From: Eoetvoesiella caeni
GTDB lineage: Bacteria; Pseudomonadota; Gammaproteobacteria; Burkholderiales; Burkholderiaceae_B
Assembly: GCF_003315175.1 (NCBI RefSeq)
Contig: NZ_QNRQ01000001.1
Location: 558,001-622,000, forward strand
Direction of reading: 5' to 3'
Length of the DNA: 64,000 nt
Part shown: positions 1 through 8,546 of the stretch, piece after piece
Numbering within the stretch: position 1 is the stretch's first letter
Layout: each line of letters begins with the position of its first letter
Notes under the pieces: model-generated
The model's database searches: none
The model's input: only the letters and a program-made list of their open reading frames with translations
What the model was told of the DNA's origin: nothing
Position numbers and translations under genes: made by a program

Positions 1-604
1 TGACTTGCGCGAGCAATGTGGCCGACGAAGGGGTTTCTTCCGAAGGCTTGACCACCACGGTATTGCCGCAGGCCAGCGCCGGCGCAACCTTCCAGGTCAA
101 CAAGAGCAGCGGCAGGTTCCAGGGTGAAATAATCGCAATGACGCCATGCGGCTTGCGTACGGTGTAATTCATGACGTCATGCCCGCTGGCCGTGCGCATA
201 TCGTAGGTTTCGCCGCCAGCGACCTTGACCAAGTCGGCAAATGTGCGGAAATTGGCCACGCCGCGATAAACGTCAAGCGTGCGGGCCTGCTCGATCGAGC
301 GGCCTGTGTCGGCGACCTCGGCGGCAACGAACTCGTCGTAGCGGCGCTCGATGGCGTCCGCGACTTTGTCCAGGACCGCGGCTCGTTCCGCCACAGACAT
401 ACTGCCCCATGGGCCGTCAAGCGCCGCCTTGGCGGACTTCACCGCGCGATCGGCCAGGGCCGCGTCGGCCTCGTGCACCTGGGCCAGCACCGCACCGTTG
501 ATGGGGCTGACATTGGCAAATAGTTTGCCGGTCGCGACGAACTCGCCGTTGACGTAATTGCGCAGCTCCGCAAGGGAATCCGGCAAAGGAAATCTGTGGT
601 TCAA
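1..604 (-). CDS. Aldehyde dehydrogenase, hydroxy-/aminomuconic semialdehyde type (partial)
   Basis: This is the N-terminal third (about 201 residues) of an NAD(P)-dependent aldehyde dehydrogenase that runs off the left edge of the window. I translated it from the minus strand. The first residues read LNHRFPLPDSLAELRNYVNG, and further on the segment ISPWNLPLLLLTWKVAPALA followed by KPSEETPSSA is the cofactor-fold signature of the family. It most resembles the 2-hydroxymuconic or 2-aminomuconic semialdehyde dehydrogenases of aromatic meta-cleavage pathways. The start is taken as TTG at 604, because an AGGAGA ribosome-binding site lies just upstream and the protein begins near the expected length. 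The catalytic cysteine and glutamate are outside the window. A LysR gene on the same strand lies 188 bases upstream and is a plausible regulator. Family is certain; the substrate is inference. Confidence 0.85.
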   Translation of the reverse strand, partial: MNHRFPLPDSLAELRNYVNGEFVATGKLFANVSPINGAVLAQVHEADAALADRAVKSAKAALDGPWGSMSVAERAAVLDKVADAIERRYDEFVAAEVADTGRSIEQARTLDVYRGVANFRTFADLVKVAGGETYDMRTASGHDVMNYTVRKPHGVIAIISPWNLPLLLLTWKVAPALACGNTVVVKPSEETPSSATLLAQV

Positions 605-792
605 AACTGTCTCCTGAGAGGGGCATCCGCAAATAACGCTACTGCGGGTTTTCTCTGGAAACTATAGATTCATTCCGAGGCGGTGACTATTGAAAAATAA
701 GCGGTCATGTATAACCAAAATCAATACATATATCCTAGGCCGCACTGTCCGCCGTATCAACGCATGTCCGGCGCGCCGTAGGTATCCACCGC

Positions 793-1740
793 CTACAGGC
801 CGCCCAATGCTTCGATACCGGCCACTTCCTCCAGCGCGGCCAGCAGGCGCGCGGTTGCCGCAGTGGGCGCCCTCTCGGCAAGCAAGGTATAGCCAACCTT
901 GCCGACAGGACTGACTACGCCCAGGCGCAGGATGCTTAGCAAGCCGGCACGCACGAACTGCTCGGCCACAGCGTAAGGCATCAGCGCAACCAGGGACGAC
1001 TCCAGCAACAAACCCAGGTTGGTCAGAAACGAGACCGATTCCACCAGCTTGCGGGGCATGGCCATGCCCGCCTTTTCAAAAAAAGACTGGGCCGAGCGCC
1101 TGGCAACAGACTCCGTCGTCGGCACTATCCAGGTCATCTCTTCCAACTGGTGGGCGTCGACCGTCGCCTCCAGGGCCAGGGGATGGTGACGCGACACGAC
1201 GGCGCACAATGTTTCGTCGTACAGGGGAACATGGACGAATGCCGGATTGACGTTTTCTTCCGGGAGAAAGCCGATGACCACATCGAACTGGCCCCGCGCC
1301 AGCTCCGGAAATAGTGCATCATTGGACCCAACCCGAACCTTCACAATGATATTGGGGGCTATTTCACGCAAACGCAAAATAGCCCGCGGCAGCAATTTGG
1401 CCGACGCCGTCAACAAGGTTCCGACCACGACCTGACCGGAGATGCCCGCATTCCATGAGTTTGCATCGTCCGCAAGAAAGCGCAGGCCAGCCAGCAGCGA
1501 CTGCGTATGCCGCTGCAGCAATTGGCCAAACTCGGTCAATTGCACGCCGCGCTTGCCGCGCGTGAACAAGGTTTCTTCGAAATGCTGTTCCAGCTCGCGG
1601 ATGGACTTGCTGACCGCGGGCTGCGTCATGTGAAGTTCGCGCGATGCAGCCAGCATCGAACCGGTTTCCACGACTTTTTCAAAAATGGCTATTTGCTGCA
1701 ATTTAAGCCGGCGAATCAACGAGCTTTTGGAATGTTCCAT
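793..1740 (-). CDS. LysR-family transcriptional regulator
   Basis: A full-length LysR regulator of 315 residues. Residues about 12-75 form the winged helix-turn-helix (MLAASRELHMTQPAVSKSI and the following wing). Residues about 100-305 form the periplasmic-binding-protein-like effector domain. The pattern resembles the PcaQ/GbpR subgroup that controls aromatic and sugar-acid catabolism. It lies between the nitroreductase (31 bases upstream, same strand) and the aldehyde dehydrogenase (188 bases downstream, same strand), so it could regulate either. It is not divergent from its likely target, which is atypical for the family, so the target is uncertain. The effector is unknown. Confidence 0.9.
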   Translation of the reverse strand: MEHSKSSLIRRLKLQQIAIFEKVVETGSMLAASRELHMTQPAVSKSIRELEQHFEETLFTRGKRGVQLTEFGQLLQRHTQSLLAGLRFLADDANSWNAGISGQVVVGTLLTASAKLLPRAILRLREIAPNIIVKVRVGSNDALFPELARGQFDVVIGFLPEENVNPAFVHVPLYDETLCAVVSRHHPLALEATVDAHQLEEMTWIVPTTESVARRSAQSFFEKAGMAMPRKLVESVSFLTNLGLLLESSLVALMPYAVAEQFVRAGLLSILRLGVVSPVGKVGYTLLAERAPTAATARLLAALEEVAGIEALGGL

Positions 1741-1771
1741 GGAATGCCACTATAAATTGCAGGCTGAAGGC

Positions 1772-2503
1772 TCAGCCCAGCCAAACCGTAAAATCGCTGA
1801 CCGGCACCCGCGGCGTACGAAAGGTATTGACCAATGCCGACTCGTCGGCATAGCCCAGCGCCATGCCGCAGACTATCATTTCGTCCGGCCCCGCCCCGAT
1901 ATGCGGCAGGATGATTTTCCCGTAGGAATTCCACGCTGCCTGCGGGCAGGTATCCAGGCCGCGGGCGCGGGCGGCAATCATAATGCTTTGCAGGAACCCG
2001 CCGTAGTCCATCAGCGATCCGCTGCCCATAACGGTATTGACGGTAAACATCAGCCCGACCGGCGCGCCGAAATACCGAAAGTTGCGCTGGTGCTGCGCGT
2101 GCATGCCGTCTTTATTGCCACGTTCCAAACCCAGCAAGCCATATAAGCCCCAGCCGTTCTCGCGCCGGCGGTCGATAAAAGGACTGACCCAGGTGCGCGG
2201 GTAATAATCAAAGGCTTCGGTATATTCGTCTGCCAAAGAGCGGTCGGCCCGCAGCGCATCATGGGCCGCACATACTTTGTCGATCAGGCTGTCTTTGACA
2301 GCCCCCTGCAGCACGTAGGTCTTCCAGGGCTGGGTATTGGCGCCCGACGGCGCCCGGCTGGCAACGGCAAGTATTTCTTCGATCAGGGCACGGGGCACAG
2401 GCTTGTCGGTAAACGCGCGAATGGATTGGCGGCCCTCGATGGCCTGGTCGACCAATGCGGCAGCCTCGGACGAATGGTTTTCAACAGTACTGCTGCTGGA
2501 CAT
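1772..2503 (-). CDS. Nitroreductase family protein
   Basis: A 243-residue FMN-dependent nitroreductase-fold protein. The N-terminal stretch QSIRAFTDKPVPRALIEEIL and the following SRAPSGANTQPWKTYVL carry the conserved FMN-binding Arg and Ser/Asn residues of the NfsB/PnbA-like group. The start at 2503 (MSSSSTVENH) has AGGAG upstream, and the longer in-frame start would add 20 residues with no family character. It follows sdhB by 72 bases on the same strand; a small hairpin (GGCGGC / GCCGCC, 2542-2559) lies in that gap without a T-run. The physiological substrate could be a nitroaromatic compound or a quinone; the nearby semialdehyde dehydrogenase makes an aromatic role plausible, but that is inference. 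Confidence 0.87.
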   Translation of the reverse strand: MSSSSTVENHSSEAAALVDQAIEGRQSIRAFTDKPVPRALIEEILAVASRAPSGANTQPWKTYVLQGAVKDSLIDKVCAAHDALRADRSLADEYTEAFDYYPRTWVSPFIDRRRENGWGLYGLLGLERGNKDGMHAQHQRNFRYFGAPVGLMFTVNTVMGSGSLMDYGGFLQSIMIAARARGLDTCPQAAWNSYGKIILPHIGAGPDEMIVCGMALGYADESALVNTFRTPRVPVSDFTVWLG

Positions 2504-2575
2504 GATGCGAAAAGCTCCTGATTCTTGATGCACGGATTGGCGGCGGCCCGAAAGCCGCCCCAATAAATGCAGATC

Positions 2576-3274
2576 TTATAGTGTATGGTTGACCATCGCC
2601 AGCCGAATATGCTCTATGGCGCGAGATGGTTCGAGGCCTTTTGGACAGACTTCGGTACAGTTCATGATGGTGCGACAACGGAAAAGCCGGTAAGCGTCGT
2701 TCAATTCATCCAGCCGCTCCTCGGTCGCCTGGTCGCGACTATCGGCAATAAACCGATATGCATTCAATAGCCCCGCAGGTCCTACAAATTTGTCCGGATT
2801 CCACCAATACGACGGACATTGACTCGAACAGCACGCACAAAGGATGCATTCGTAAAGGCCATTGAGCGACTCGCGTTGCTCGGGAGACTGCAAACGTTCC
2901 TTTTCGGGTGGAGGCTCATGATTGATCAAATAGGGCTTGATCGACCAATACTGCTTATAGAATTGGGTCATATCCACTACCAGGTCCCGAATGACCGGAA
3001 AAGTGGGCAGAGGCCGAAGCACAACCGGATCTTTCAGGTCCTTGATTGGCGTAATGCAGGCGAGCCCGTTACGACCATTGATGTTGATGGCATCCGACCC
3101 ACACACACCTTCGCGGCATGATTTGCGTAACGTCAGTGAATCGTCCTTCTCGCTTTTAATACGCAGAATGACATCTAGCAGCATATGTTCGTTGGGCCGA
3201 ATCTCCATGTCGAATTCTTGCATCCTGGGTCTGGAATCCGTGTCTGGATCAAATCTATATATAGAGAATCGCAT
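2576..3274 (-). CDS. sdhB: Succinate dehydrogenase iron-sulfur subunit
   Basis: A 232-residue SdhB, the electron-transfer subunit that carries electrons from FAD in SdhA to ubiquinone at the membrane anchor. Ligands for all three clusters are visible. The [2Fe-2S] site has C53, C58, D61 and C73 (CREGVCGSDA, with Asp as in E. coli). The [4Fe-4S] site is in CILCACCSSQCP near residues 143-154. The third cysteine group is CRTIMNCTEVCPKG near residues 199-212. Length is normal for the family. It starts 36 bases after the sdhD stop codon with GGAG upstream. In a standard sdhCDAB operon sdhA lies exactly in that gap; here there is no room and no visible remnant. The subunit itself looks fully functional. 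Confidence 0.95.
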   Translation of the reverse strand: MRFSIYRFDPDTDSRPRMQEFDMEIRPNEHMLLDVILRIKSEKDDSLTLRKSCREGVCGSDAININGRNGLACITPIKDLKDPVVLRPLPTFPVIRDLVVDMTQFYKQYWSIKPYLINHEPPPEKERLQSPEQRESLNGLYECILCACCSSQCPSYWWNPDKFVGPAGLLNAYRFIADSRDQATEERLDELNDAYRLFRCRTIMNCTEVCPKGLEPSRAIEHIRLAMVNHTL

Positions 3275-3310
3275 GGATGGCTCCGATATTAATAGTAAGT
3301 ATCGCGCTCG

Positions 3311-3649
3311 TCAGGTTGCGGCGAACAATACCAGCATCACCCAGGCAGCCATGCTGATTAAAAAGAGCGCAAGTAACGCCAGCGCGGTAATCCGAAGAGA
3401 CAGGGGTTTGATGTAGTCCAAGACCACATCACGAAGGCCGACCCAGGCGTGAACGAGCAGAACTATAAAAAATACGCTGGTTGGGACGATGAACTCCGCG
3501 CTCGACATCGAGTCACGCCATATTTCGTACGACACTGGTTGGTAAAAAGCGAAGTAGATCAACAAAAACAAAAAGAAAAAAAGCAGATAAATAGCGGTAA
3601 ACCGCTGAATGAGCCAGGGCTTCAATCCGCTTACAGGTGACTTTTTCAT
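3311..3649 (-). CDS. sdhD: Succinate dehydrogenase membrane anchor subunit D
   Basis: A 112-residue integral membrane protein with three predicted transmembrane helices (about 15-36, 53-75, 84-108). The motif HAWVGLRDVVLDYI contains H67, matching the heme b ligand His71 of E. coli SdhD, and D78-Y79, matching the quinone-site Asp82-Tyr83. Spacing between these residues is the same as in E. coli. The start at 3649 (MKKSPVSG) overlaps the sdhC stop in an ATGA, so the two are translationally coupled. The next gene is sdhB, not sdhA. Conservation of all key residues argues that this anchor is active. Confidence 0.92.
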   Translation of the reverse strand: MKKSPVSGLKPWLIQRFTAIYLLFFFLFLLIYFAFYQPVSYEIWRDSMSSAEFIVPTSVFFIVLLVHAWVGLRDVVLDYIKPLSLRITALALLALFLISMAAWVMLVLFAAT

Positions 3650-4014
3650 AGGAAGGCCATTGCGGCAAGGACCGCAAATAAAGGGCTGACGCAGTTGACT
3701 ATCCATGCGCTGCGCCGGGCTTGATGCAGTCCGGATCCGATATCGATATCGCTGAGCAGATGGCGCACGCCGGCCAGCAGATGGTGACCCAGCGCCCATG
3801 CGAAGAGAACTGCCGCACATCGAACGGGAATACTGTGAAGCAGGCCGATCGCCCGTTCGTAGCCACCGGGATCTTTCAGCGACAAATCAAGCGCGTAAAT
3901 GCTGAAGGGGAGACCGAGGGCAAGCAATACCCCACTGATTCGGTGACAGATGGAAGTGATAGCACCCACCGGCATCTGGATCTGCAGCACGTTGAAAAAA
4001 ACAGGTCTTCGCAT
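3646..4014 (-). CDS. sdhC: Succinate dehydrogenase cytochrome b556 subunit
   Basis: A 122-residue membrane protein that with SdhD binds heme b and ubiquinone. Its N-terminus RPVFFNVLQIQMP is typical. S21 and R25 in SICHRISG correspond to the E. coli quinone-site Ser27 and Arg31. H78 in HLLAGVRHLLSD corresponds to the heme ligand His84. Three transmembrane segments are evident (about 22-42, 63-83, 99-120). It begins 67 bases after the acnA stop on the same strand and overlaps sdhD by four bases. It is slightly shorter than the E. coli protein (129 residues) at the N-terminus only. Confidence 0.93.
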   Translation of the reverse strand: MRRPVFFNVLQIQMPVGAITSICHRISGVLLALGLPFSIYALDLSLKDPGGYERAIGLLHSIPVRCAAVLFAWALGHHLLAGVRHLLSDIDIGSGLHQARRSAWIVNCVSPLFAVLAAMAFL

Positions 4015-4081
4015 AGTCGCCCCATATTATGTTGGATCATGTCAAAATACGCTGGTGTTCTGACGCTACGATGCATAGCCC

Positions 4082-6892
4082 CTAGTTCAAAAGATTGCGC
4101 AAGACGTATTGCATAATGCCTCCGTGACGGTAATAGTCCGCTTCAGTCTGGGTATCGATACGCACCACAGCCTCGAACGTAACGTCGCCCGCGCGCACTT
4201 TAACCGTAGGCGGGATGCCTCCCCCGTTCAGCGCCGTGATTCCTGCAATACTGAACACTTCTTCGCCAGTCAAACCGAGCGACTCGGCTGTTTCTCCTGG
4301 CGGAAACTGCAGCGGCAATACGCCCATCCCCAACAAATTCGAACGATGAATGCGCTCGTAAGATTCCGCTATGACGGCGCGCACGCCCAGCAGGCTCGTT
4401 CCTTTTGCAGCCCAATCACGCGATGAGCCCGAGCCGTAGTCCTTGCCGGCCAGCACCACCAACGCAATGCCTTCGTCCAGATAATTGCATGAAGCGTCGA
4501 AGATAGCTGTAACGGGTGCCCCCGTGCGGGTGAAGTCACGCGTATAGCCGCCCTCTGTGCCAGGTGCGAGCTGATTGCGCAGGCGCACGTTGGCGAAGGT
4601 GCCACGTATCATTACTTCGTGGTTGCCGCGCCGCGAGCCATAAGAGTTGAAGTCTTTGGCCATGACGCCGTGATCGGTCAGATACTGCGCAGCGGGCGAA
4701 TTTCGGGCAATGGAGCCAGCCGGACTGATGTGGTCGGTAGTGACCGAATCGCCAAGCTTGGCCAGTACTCGCGCGCCCGCGATATCGCTCACGGGTGCGG
4801 GCTTGCGCTGCATTTCGGCAAAATAGGGCGGCTTGCGCACGTAGGTGGAGGTGTCATCCCACGCAAACAGCTCGCCCTGTGGAGTCGGCAGCCCACGCCA
4901 ACGTTCATTCCCGGCGAACACATCGGTATAACCGCGAGTATACATGTCGGTGGAAATCGAATGCTCGACCGCCGCCACTTCTTGGCTTGACGGCCAGATG
5001 TCGCGAAGGTACACCGGTAGACCATCCTTGCCGTAGCCCAATGGGTCATTGGACAGATCTGTGTCCATCGTTCCGGTCAGAGCATAGGCGACTACCAGCG
5101 GTGGCGACATAAGATAGTTCATCTTGACCTCCGCGTGAATGCGACCCTCGAAGTTGCGGTTGCCAGACAGTACCGAAACGACCGACAAATCGCCACTGGC
5201 GACCGCGTCGCTGACTTCAGGGATGAGCGGGCCCGAGTTACCGATGCAGGTGGTACAGCCGTAACCGACTAGATAAAAGCCAAGCGCTTCAAGATACGGC
5301 ATTAGACCGGCCTTTTTGAAATAGTCGGTCACCACGCGCGATCCAGGAGCCAGGCTTGTCTTGACCCAGGGCTTGCGCGACAGGCCGAGCTCCACGGCCT
5401 TTTTAGCCAGCAGCGCCGCCGCCAACATCACTGTGGGATTGGATGTGTTCGTACACGAGGTAATCGCGGCAATGACGACCGCGCCATGGTCGACATGACA
5501 TGTCGTCCCATCGCCAAGGAGCACCGGCATTGGATTGGCGCTTCGCTCTCCGCCTTCGGATGTTCGGTCATTGTTGATATTGGGAGCATCGGAAAAGCTT
5601 TCCGGTTGCTCGTGAGAGGGAGGGTCCGACGCGGGAAATGACTGAGCTACAGCTACGTCATAACCCTTGAGCTTGTGCGGGGCCTCGCTTACAAAGGCCG
5701 GCAACGTTCTGCGAAAGGCCCGCTTGGCATCAGTCAGCGAAATTCGGTCTTGAGGGCGCGTGGGCCCTGCTATAGACGGCACCACCGTGGAGAGGTCCAG
5801 CTCAAGGCGCTCGGAATAACGCGGCTCAAGCCCGGGATCATGCCACAGGCCTTGCTGTTTTGCGTAGGTTTCGATGAGCGCGATGTGATCGGAAGAACGG
5901 CCCGTGAGCTCAAGATATCGCAACGTAACGTTATCTATGGGAAATATTGCAATGGTGGAACCATATTCTGGGCTCATGTTGCCGATAGTCGCGCGGTTGG
6001 CCAATGGCACCGCTGCTACGCCGGGACCGTAAAACTCAACAAACTTTCCTACCACCCGGTGTTCGCGCAACATTTCCGTTATGGTCAGAACAAGGTCAGT
6101 AGCCGTGGTACCCGCGGGCAATGAACCGATAAGCTTGAAACCCACCACTTTGGGAATCAGCATTGAAATTGGCTGGCCGAGCATGGCGGCTTCGGCCTCG
6201 ATGCCGCCGACTCCCCATGCCACGACTCCCAATCCGTTGACCATGGGCGTGTGTGAGTCCGTACCCACGCAAGTATCTGGATAGGCTGCTGTACCCCCCT
6301 CCACTTCGTGGGTGAAGACAACGCGCGACAAATGCTCCAGATTGATTTGATGCACTATTCCTGTGTCGGGCGGCACTACTTTGAAATCGTCAAAAGCGGT
6401 CTGCCCCCAGCGTAGAAATTGATATCGCTCAAGGTTGCGTTCGTATTCGATCGTGATGTTCCGATCAAACGCCGTTTCGTCACCGAAAGCGTCCACAATG
6501 ACCGAATGATCTATGACCAATTCGACAGGAGCAAGTGGGTTGATGCGACCTGCGTCCCCTCGCAACGTATGCATTGCTTCACGCATGGCAGCCAGGTCGA
6601 CGACGGCCGGAACTCCTGTGAAGTCCTGCAACACTACCCGGGCAGGCGTAAACGAAATCTCGCGTTCAGATTGCGACTCAACCCCCCAGCCCGCCAGCGC
6701 GCGAATATCGTCCGCAGTGATGTCGACGCCGTTTTCGGTTCTTAGCAGATTCTCCAAGAGAATTTTAAGGCTGTAAGGAAGGCTGGCAATATCGAATCCG
6801 GCATCTGACAGTGCATCAAGCCGGTAAATGGCGTAGGACTTGCCGGCAACTTGCAGGGAACCTTTGGCTTTGAAGGTGTCAATACTGCCCAT
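4082..6892 (-). CDS. acnA: Aconitate hydratase A
   Basis: A 936-residue AcnA/IRP-type aconitase that interconverts citrate and isocitrate. The [4Fe-4S] cysteines are C480 ([10 protein letters not shown]) and C546 plus C549 ([10 protein letters not shown]), with the same spacing as in E. coli AcnA. The swivel domain motif [13 protein letters not shown] is near the C-terminus. The start at 6892 (MGSIDTF) has a strong AGGAGG; an upstream in-frame ATG would add 21 residues. The protein is about 45 residues longer than E. coli AcnA (891). The excess lies before C480, around residues 410-455, in a hydrophilic linker containing SFPASDPPS. It heads the leftward cluster acnA-sdhC-sdhD-sdhB. AcnA is usually the stress-stable aconitase. 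Confidence 0.96.
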   Translation of the reverse strand: MGSIDTFKAKGSLQVAGKSYAIYRLDALSDAGFDIASLPYSLKILLENLLRTENGVDITADDIRALAGWGVESQSEREISFTPARVVLQDFTGVPAVVDLAAMREAMHTLRGDAGRINPLAPVELVIDHSVIVDAFGDETAFDRNITIEYERNLERYQFLRWGQTAFDDFKVVPPDTGIVHQINLEHLSRVVFTHEVEGGTAAYPDTCVGTDSHTPMVNGLGVVAWGVGGIEAEAAMLGQPISMLIPKVVGFKLIGSLPAGTTATDLVLTITEMLREHRVVGKFVEFYGPGVAAVPLANRATIGNMSPEYGSTIAIFPIDNVTLRYLELTGRSSDHIALIETYAKQQGLWHDPGLEPRYSERLELDLSTVVPSIAGPTRPQDRISLTDAKRAFRRTLPAFVSEAPHKLKGYDVAVAQSFPASDPPSHEQPESFSDAPNINNDRTSEGGERSANPMPVLLGDGTTCHVDHGAVVIAAITSCTNTSNPTVMLAAALLAKKAVELGLSRKPWVKTSLAPGSRVVTDYFKKAGLMPYLEALGFYLVGYGCTTCIGNSGPLIPEVSDAVASGDLSVVSVLSGNRNFEGRIHAEVKMNYLMSPPLVVAYALTGTMDTDLSNDPLGYGKDGLPVYLRDIWPSSQEVAAVEHSISTDMYTRGYTDVFAGNERWRGLPTPQGELFAWDDTSTYVRKPPYFAEMQRKPAPVSDIAGARVLAKLGDSVTTDHISPAGSIARNSPAAQYLTDHGVMAKDFNSYGSRRGNHEVMIRGTFANVRLRNQLAPGTEGGYTRDFTRTGAPVTAIFDASCNYLDEGIALVVLAGKDYGSGSSRDWAAKGTSLLGVRAVIAESYERIHRSNLLGMGVLPLQFPPGETAESLGLTGEEVFSIAGITALNGGGIPPTVKVRAGDVTFEAVVRIDTQTEADYYRHGGIMQYVLRNLLN

Positions 6893-7256
6893 GATGCTTT
6901 CCTCCTGTGTGGTATCACTTGACTGTAGCCTGTACATCGCTTGTACCATCCACATAAGCCGGCTGCTCTCATAGCATTCTTGCGACTAGGGGATTAATGA
7001 GCCAGAAAACGGTTAAGAGATATGATCAAGCAGCCCGCGGTCCTGCCTTAGTCCGATCTACGCAGTGCGACATTACGACCGAAGCCGACCTCTCTGACTA
7101 TAGTCGCAGAACATGTCCATAGCGAGGTCAAAGGAATATTTGCGCTAATTGGACATTGCCTGCACAAAATAGATAGCTGAGGTCCCATGTATCCCGTACT
7201 GTGATGAACAAATACGCAGCCATACGCAATGGCGCATCACCATCACGGAGACCCTC
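6893..7256. promoter_or_regulatory. Divergent intergenic region between acnA and the LLM monooxygenase
   Basis: These 364 bases separate two divergent genes and contain no convincing reading frame. Just upstream of acnA there is a short inverted repeat, GTACA-N5-TGTAC, at 6932-6946, which could be an operator in the acnA leader. The acnA ribosome-binding site AGGAGG lies immediately before its start, and the monooxygenase has GGAG before 7257. I could not identify a confident sigma-70 promoter on either strand. Confidence 0.45.
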
Positions 7257-8342
7257 ATGGACAGCCATCCTTTTCTTGCCGGCGAACGGTTTTTATTGGG
7301 TACATTTTCAAGCAATTGTTCCGGCGGCATGACTGTCTCCAAGCTGCCCAAACGCTGGCAGGCAACTTGGCAGAACAACCTGAAGCTGGGGCAAATGCTG
7401 GACGATGCGGGCATCGATTTCATGTTGCCGATTGCCCGCTGGATCGGTTACGGTGGTGAAACCAATTTCCATGGCTATGTACTGGAAACCGTAACCTGGG
7501 CAACCGCCCTATTGGCCAACACCAAGAATATTACGGTCTTTGCAACGGTCCATACGGTTGCAAACCATCCCGTCATTGTTGCCAAGCAGTTGGCTACGAT
7601 TGCGCAGATAAGCAATAACCGCGTCGGCCTGAATATTGTGGCCGGCTGGAACAAACCCGAATATGAGGCGCTGGGCCTGAATCTGCCCGACGATCACGAA
7701 ACCCGCTACGGCTATGCCCAGGAATGGTTCGATATCGTCAAGAAACTCTGGTCCCATGAGGGCGCATTCAATTGGGACGGCAAATACTTTCAGCTCAAGA
7801 ACACTTACGGCGACCCCAAGCCCGACACCATGCCGCCTATTTTCAATGCGGCGGGGTCCGGCCTGGGACGCGAGTTTGCCAGCCGCAACGCCAATTTCCT
7901 GTTTACACCGGCCATTGACCTGGGCCGCTCCAAGCAAGAAGTTGCCGACCTTAAGCAGCAAGGCCGTGATAATCAGCGCCGCGTGGATGTCTTGACGTTC
8001 TCGCATGTCATTTGCCGGCCCACCGAAGCCGAAGCCAAGGCCAAGTGGCAAGAGCTGCAGGACAACGCCGACTGGGCCGCCGTGGACAACCTGATTGCCT
8101 TGCAGTTCGCCCATGCCCAATCGTTTCCGCACGACCTGCTGGCCCTGATCCGCGAACGCATGGCGGCTGGCCACGGCGGCTACCCTTTGGTAGGCACGCC
8201 CCAACAAGTGGCCGACGGCATTTGTGCCCTGCATGAAGCAGGCTTTCGGGGCACTACGCTTTCGTTCTTCGACTATGTTGAAGAGTTTCCCTACTTCCGC
8301 GATGAGGTGCTTCCCATCCTGCATGCGCGCGGTATCAGATAG
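7257..8342 (+). CDS. LLM-class (luciferase-like) flavin-dependent monooxygenase
   Basis: A 361-residue TIM-barrel monooxygenase of the bacterial luciferase superfamily, in the RutA / alkanesulfonate monooxygenase branch that uses reduced FMN from a partner reductase. Family marks include LGTFSSNCSGGMTVS at the N-terminus, VGLNIVAGWNKPEYEALGL in the core and PPIFNAAGSGLGREFASRNA for flavin binding. The length matches the RutA/SsuD group. No flavin reductase gene is adjacent, so FMNH2 must come from elsewhere. An AraC-type regulator follows on the same strand after 204 bases. The substrate cannot be read from the sequence; pyrimidine, sulfonate or sulfone oxidation are the family options. Confidence 0.88.
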   Translation: MDSHPFLAGERFLLGTFSSNCSGGMTVSKLPKRWQATWQNNLKLGQMLDDAGIDFMLPIARWIGYGGETNFHGYVLETVTWATALLANTKNITVFATVHTVANHPVIVAKQLATIAQISNNRVGLNIVAGWNKPEYEALGLNLPDDHETRYGYAQEWFDIVKKLWSHEGAFNWDGKYFQLKNTYGDPKPDTMPPIFNAAGSGLGREFASRNANFLFTPAIDLGRSKQEVADLKQQGRDNQRRVDVLTFSHVICRPTEAEAKAKWQELQDNADWAAVDNLIALQFAHAQSFPHDLLALIRERMAAGHGGYPLVGTPQQVADGICALHEAGFRGTTLSFFDYVEEFPYFRDEVLPILHARGIR

Positions 8343-8495
8343 GCGGCTGGCGCCGCGCCCGTGCCCGCAATCCGTACGGCCATTTGGACCGAAGCCATAC
8401 CGTTGCGGCATGCTGAAGATTAAGGAAAACCCTCGCAGCAATAACGCCCGATCAGGTATAAACTTTTTGAATTCAAACAGTTATAGGAAAATCCA

Positions 8496-8520
8496 GGCAT
8501 AGGGCGCCTCGTCCTATGCC
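8496..8520 (+). terminator. Inverted repeat between monooxygenase and AraC gene
   Basis: The arms GGCATAGG and CCTATGCC are separated by nine bases and followed by AATTTTCC. It may be a weak terminator for the monooxygenase gene or an operator for the araC-type gene that starts 27 bases later. The T-run is poor, so its role is uncertain. Confidence 0.4.
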
Positions 8521-8546
8521 AATTTTCCGTTACCCAGGGAGCTATC

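Noticed and set aside
605-792. Search for LysR boxes between the LysR gene and the aldehyde dehydrogenase
   Set aside because: A+T-rich stretches exist near 700-740 but no clear T-N11-A inverted repeat could be defended by eye.
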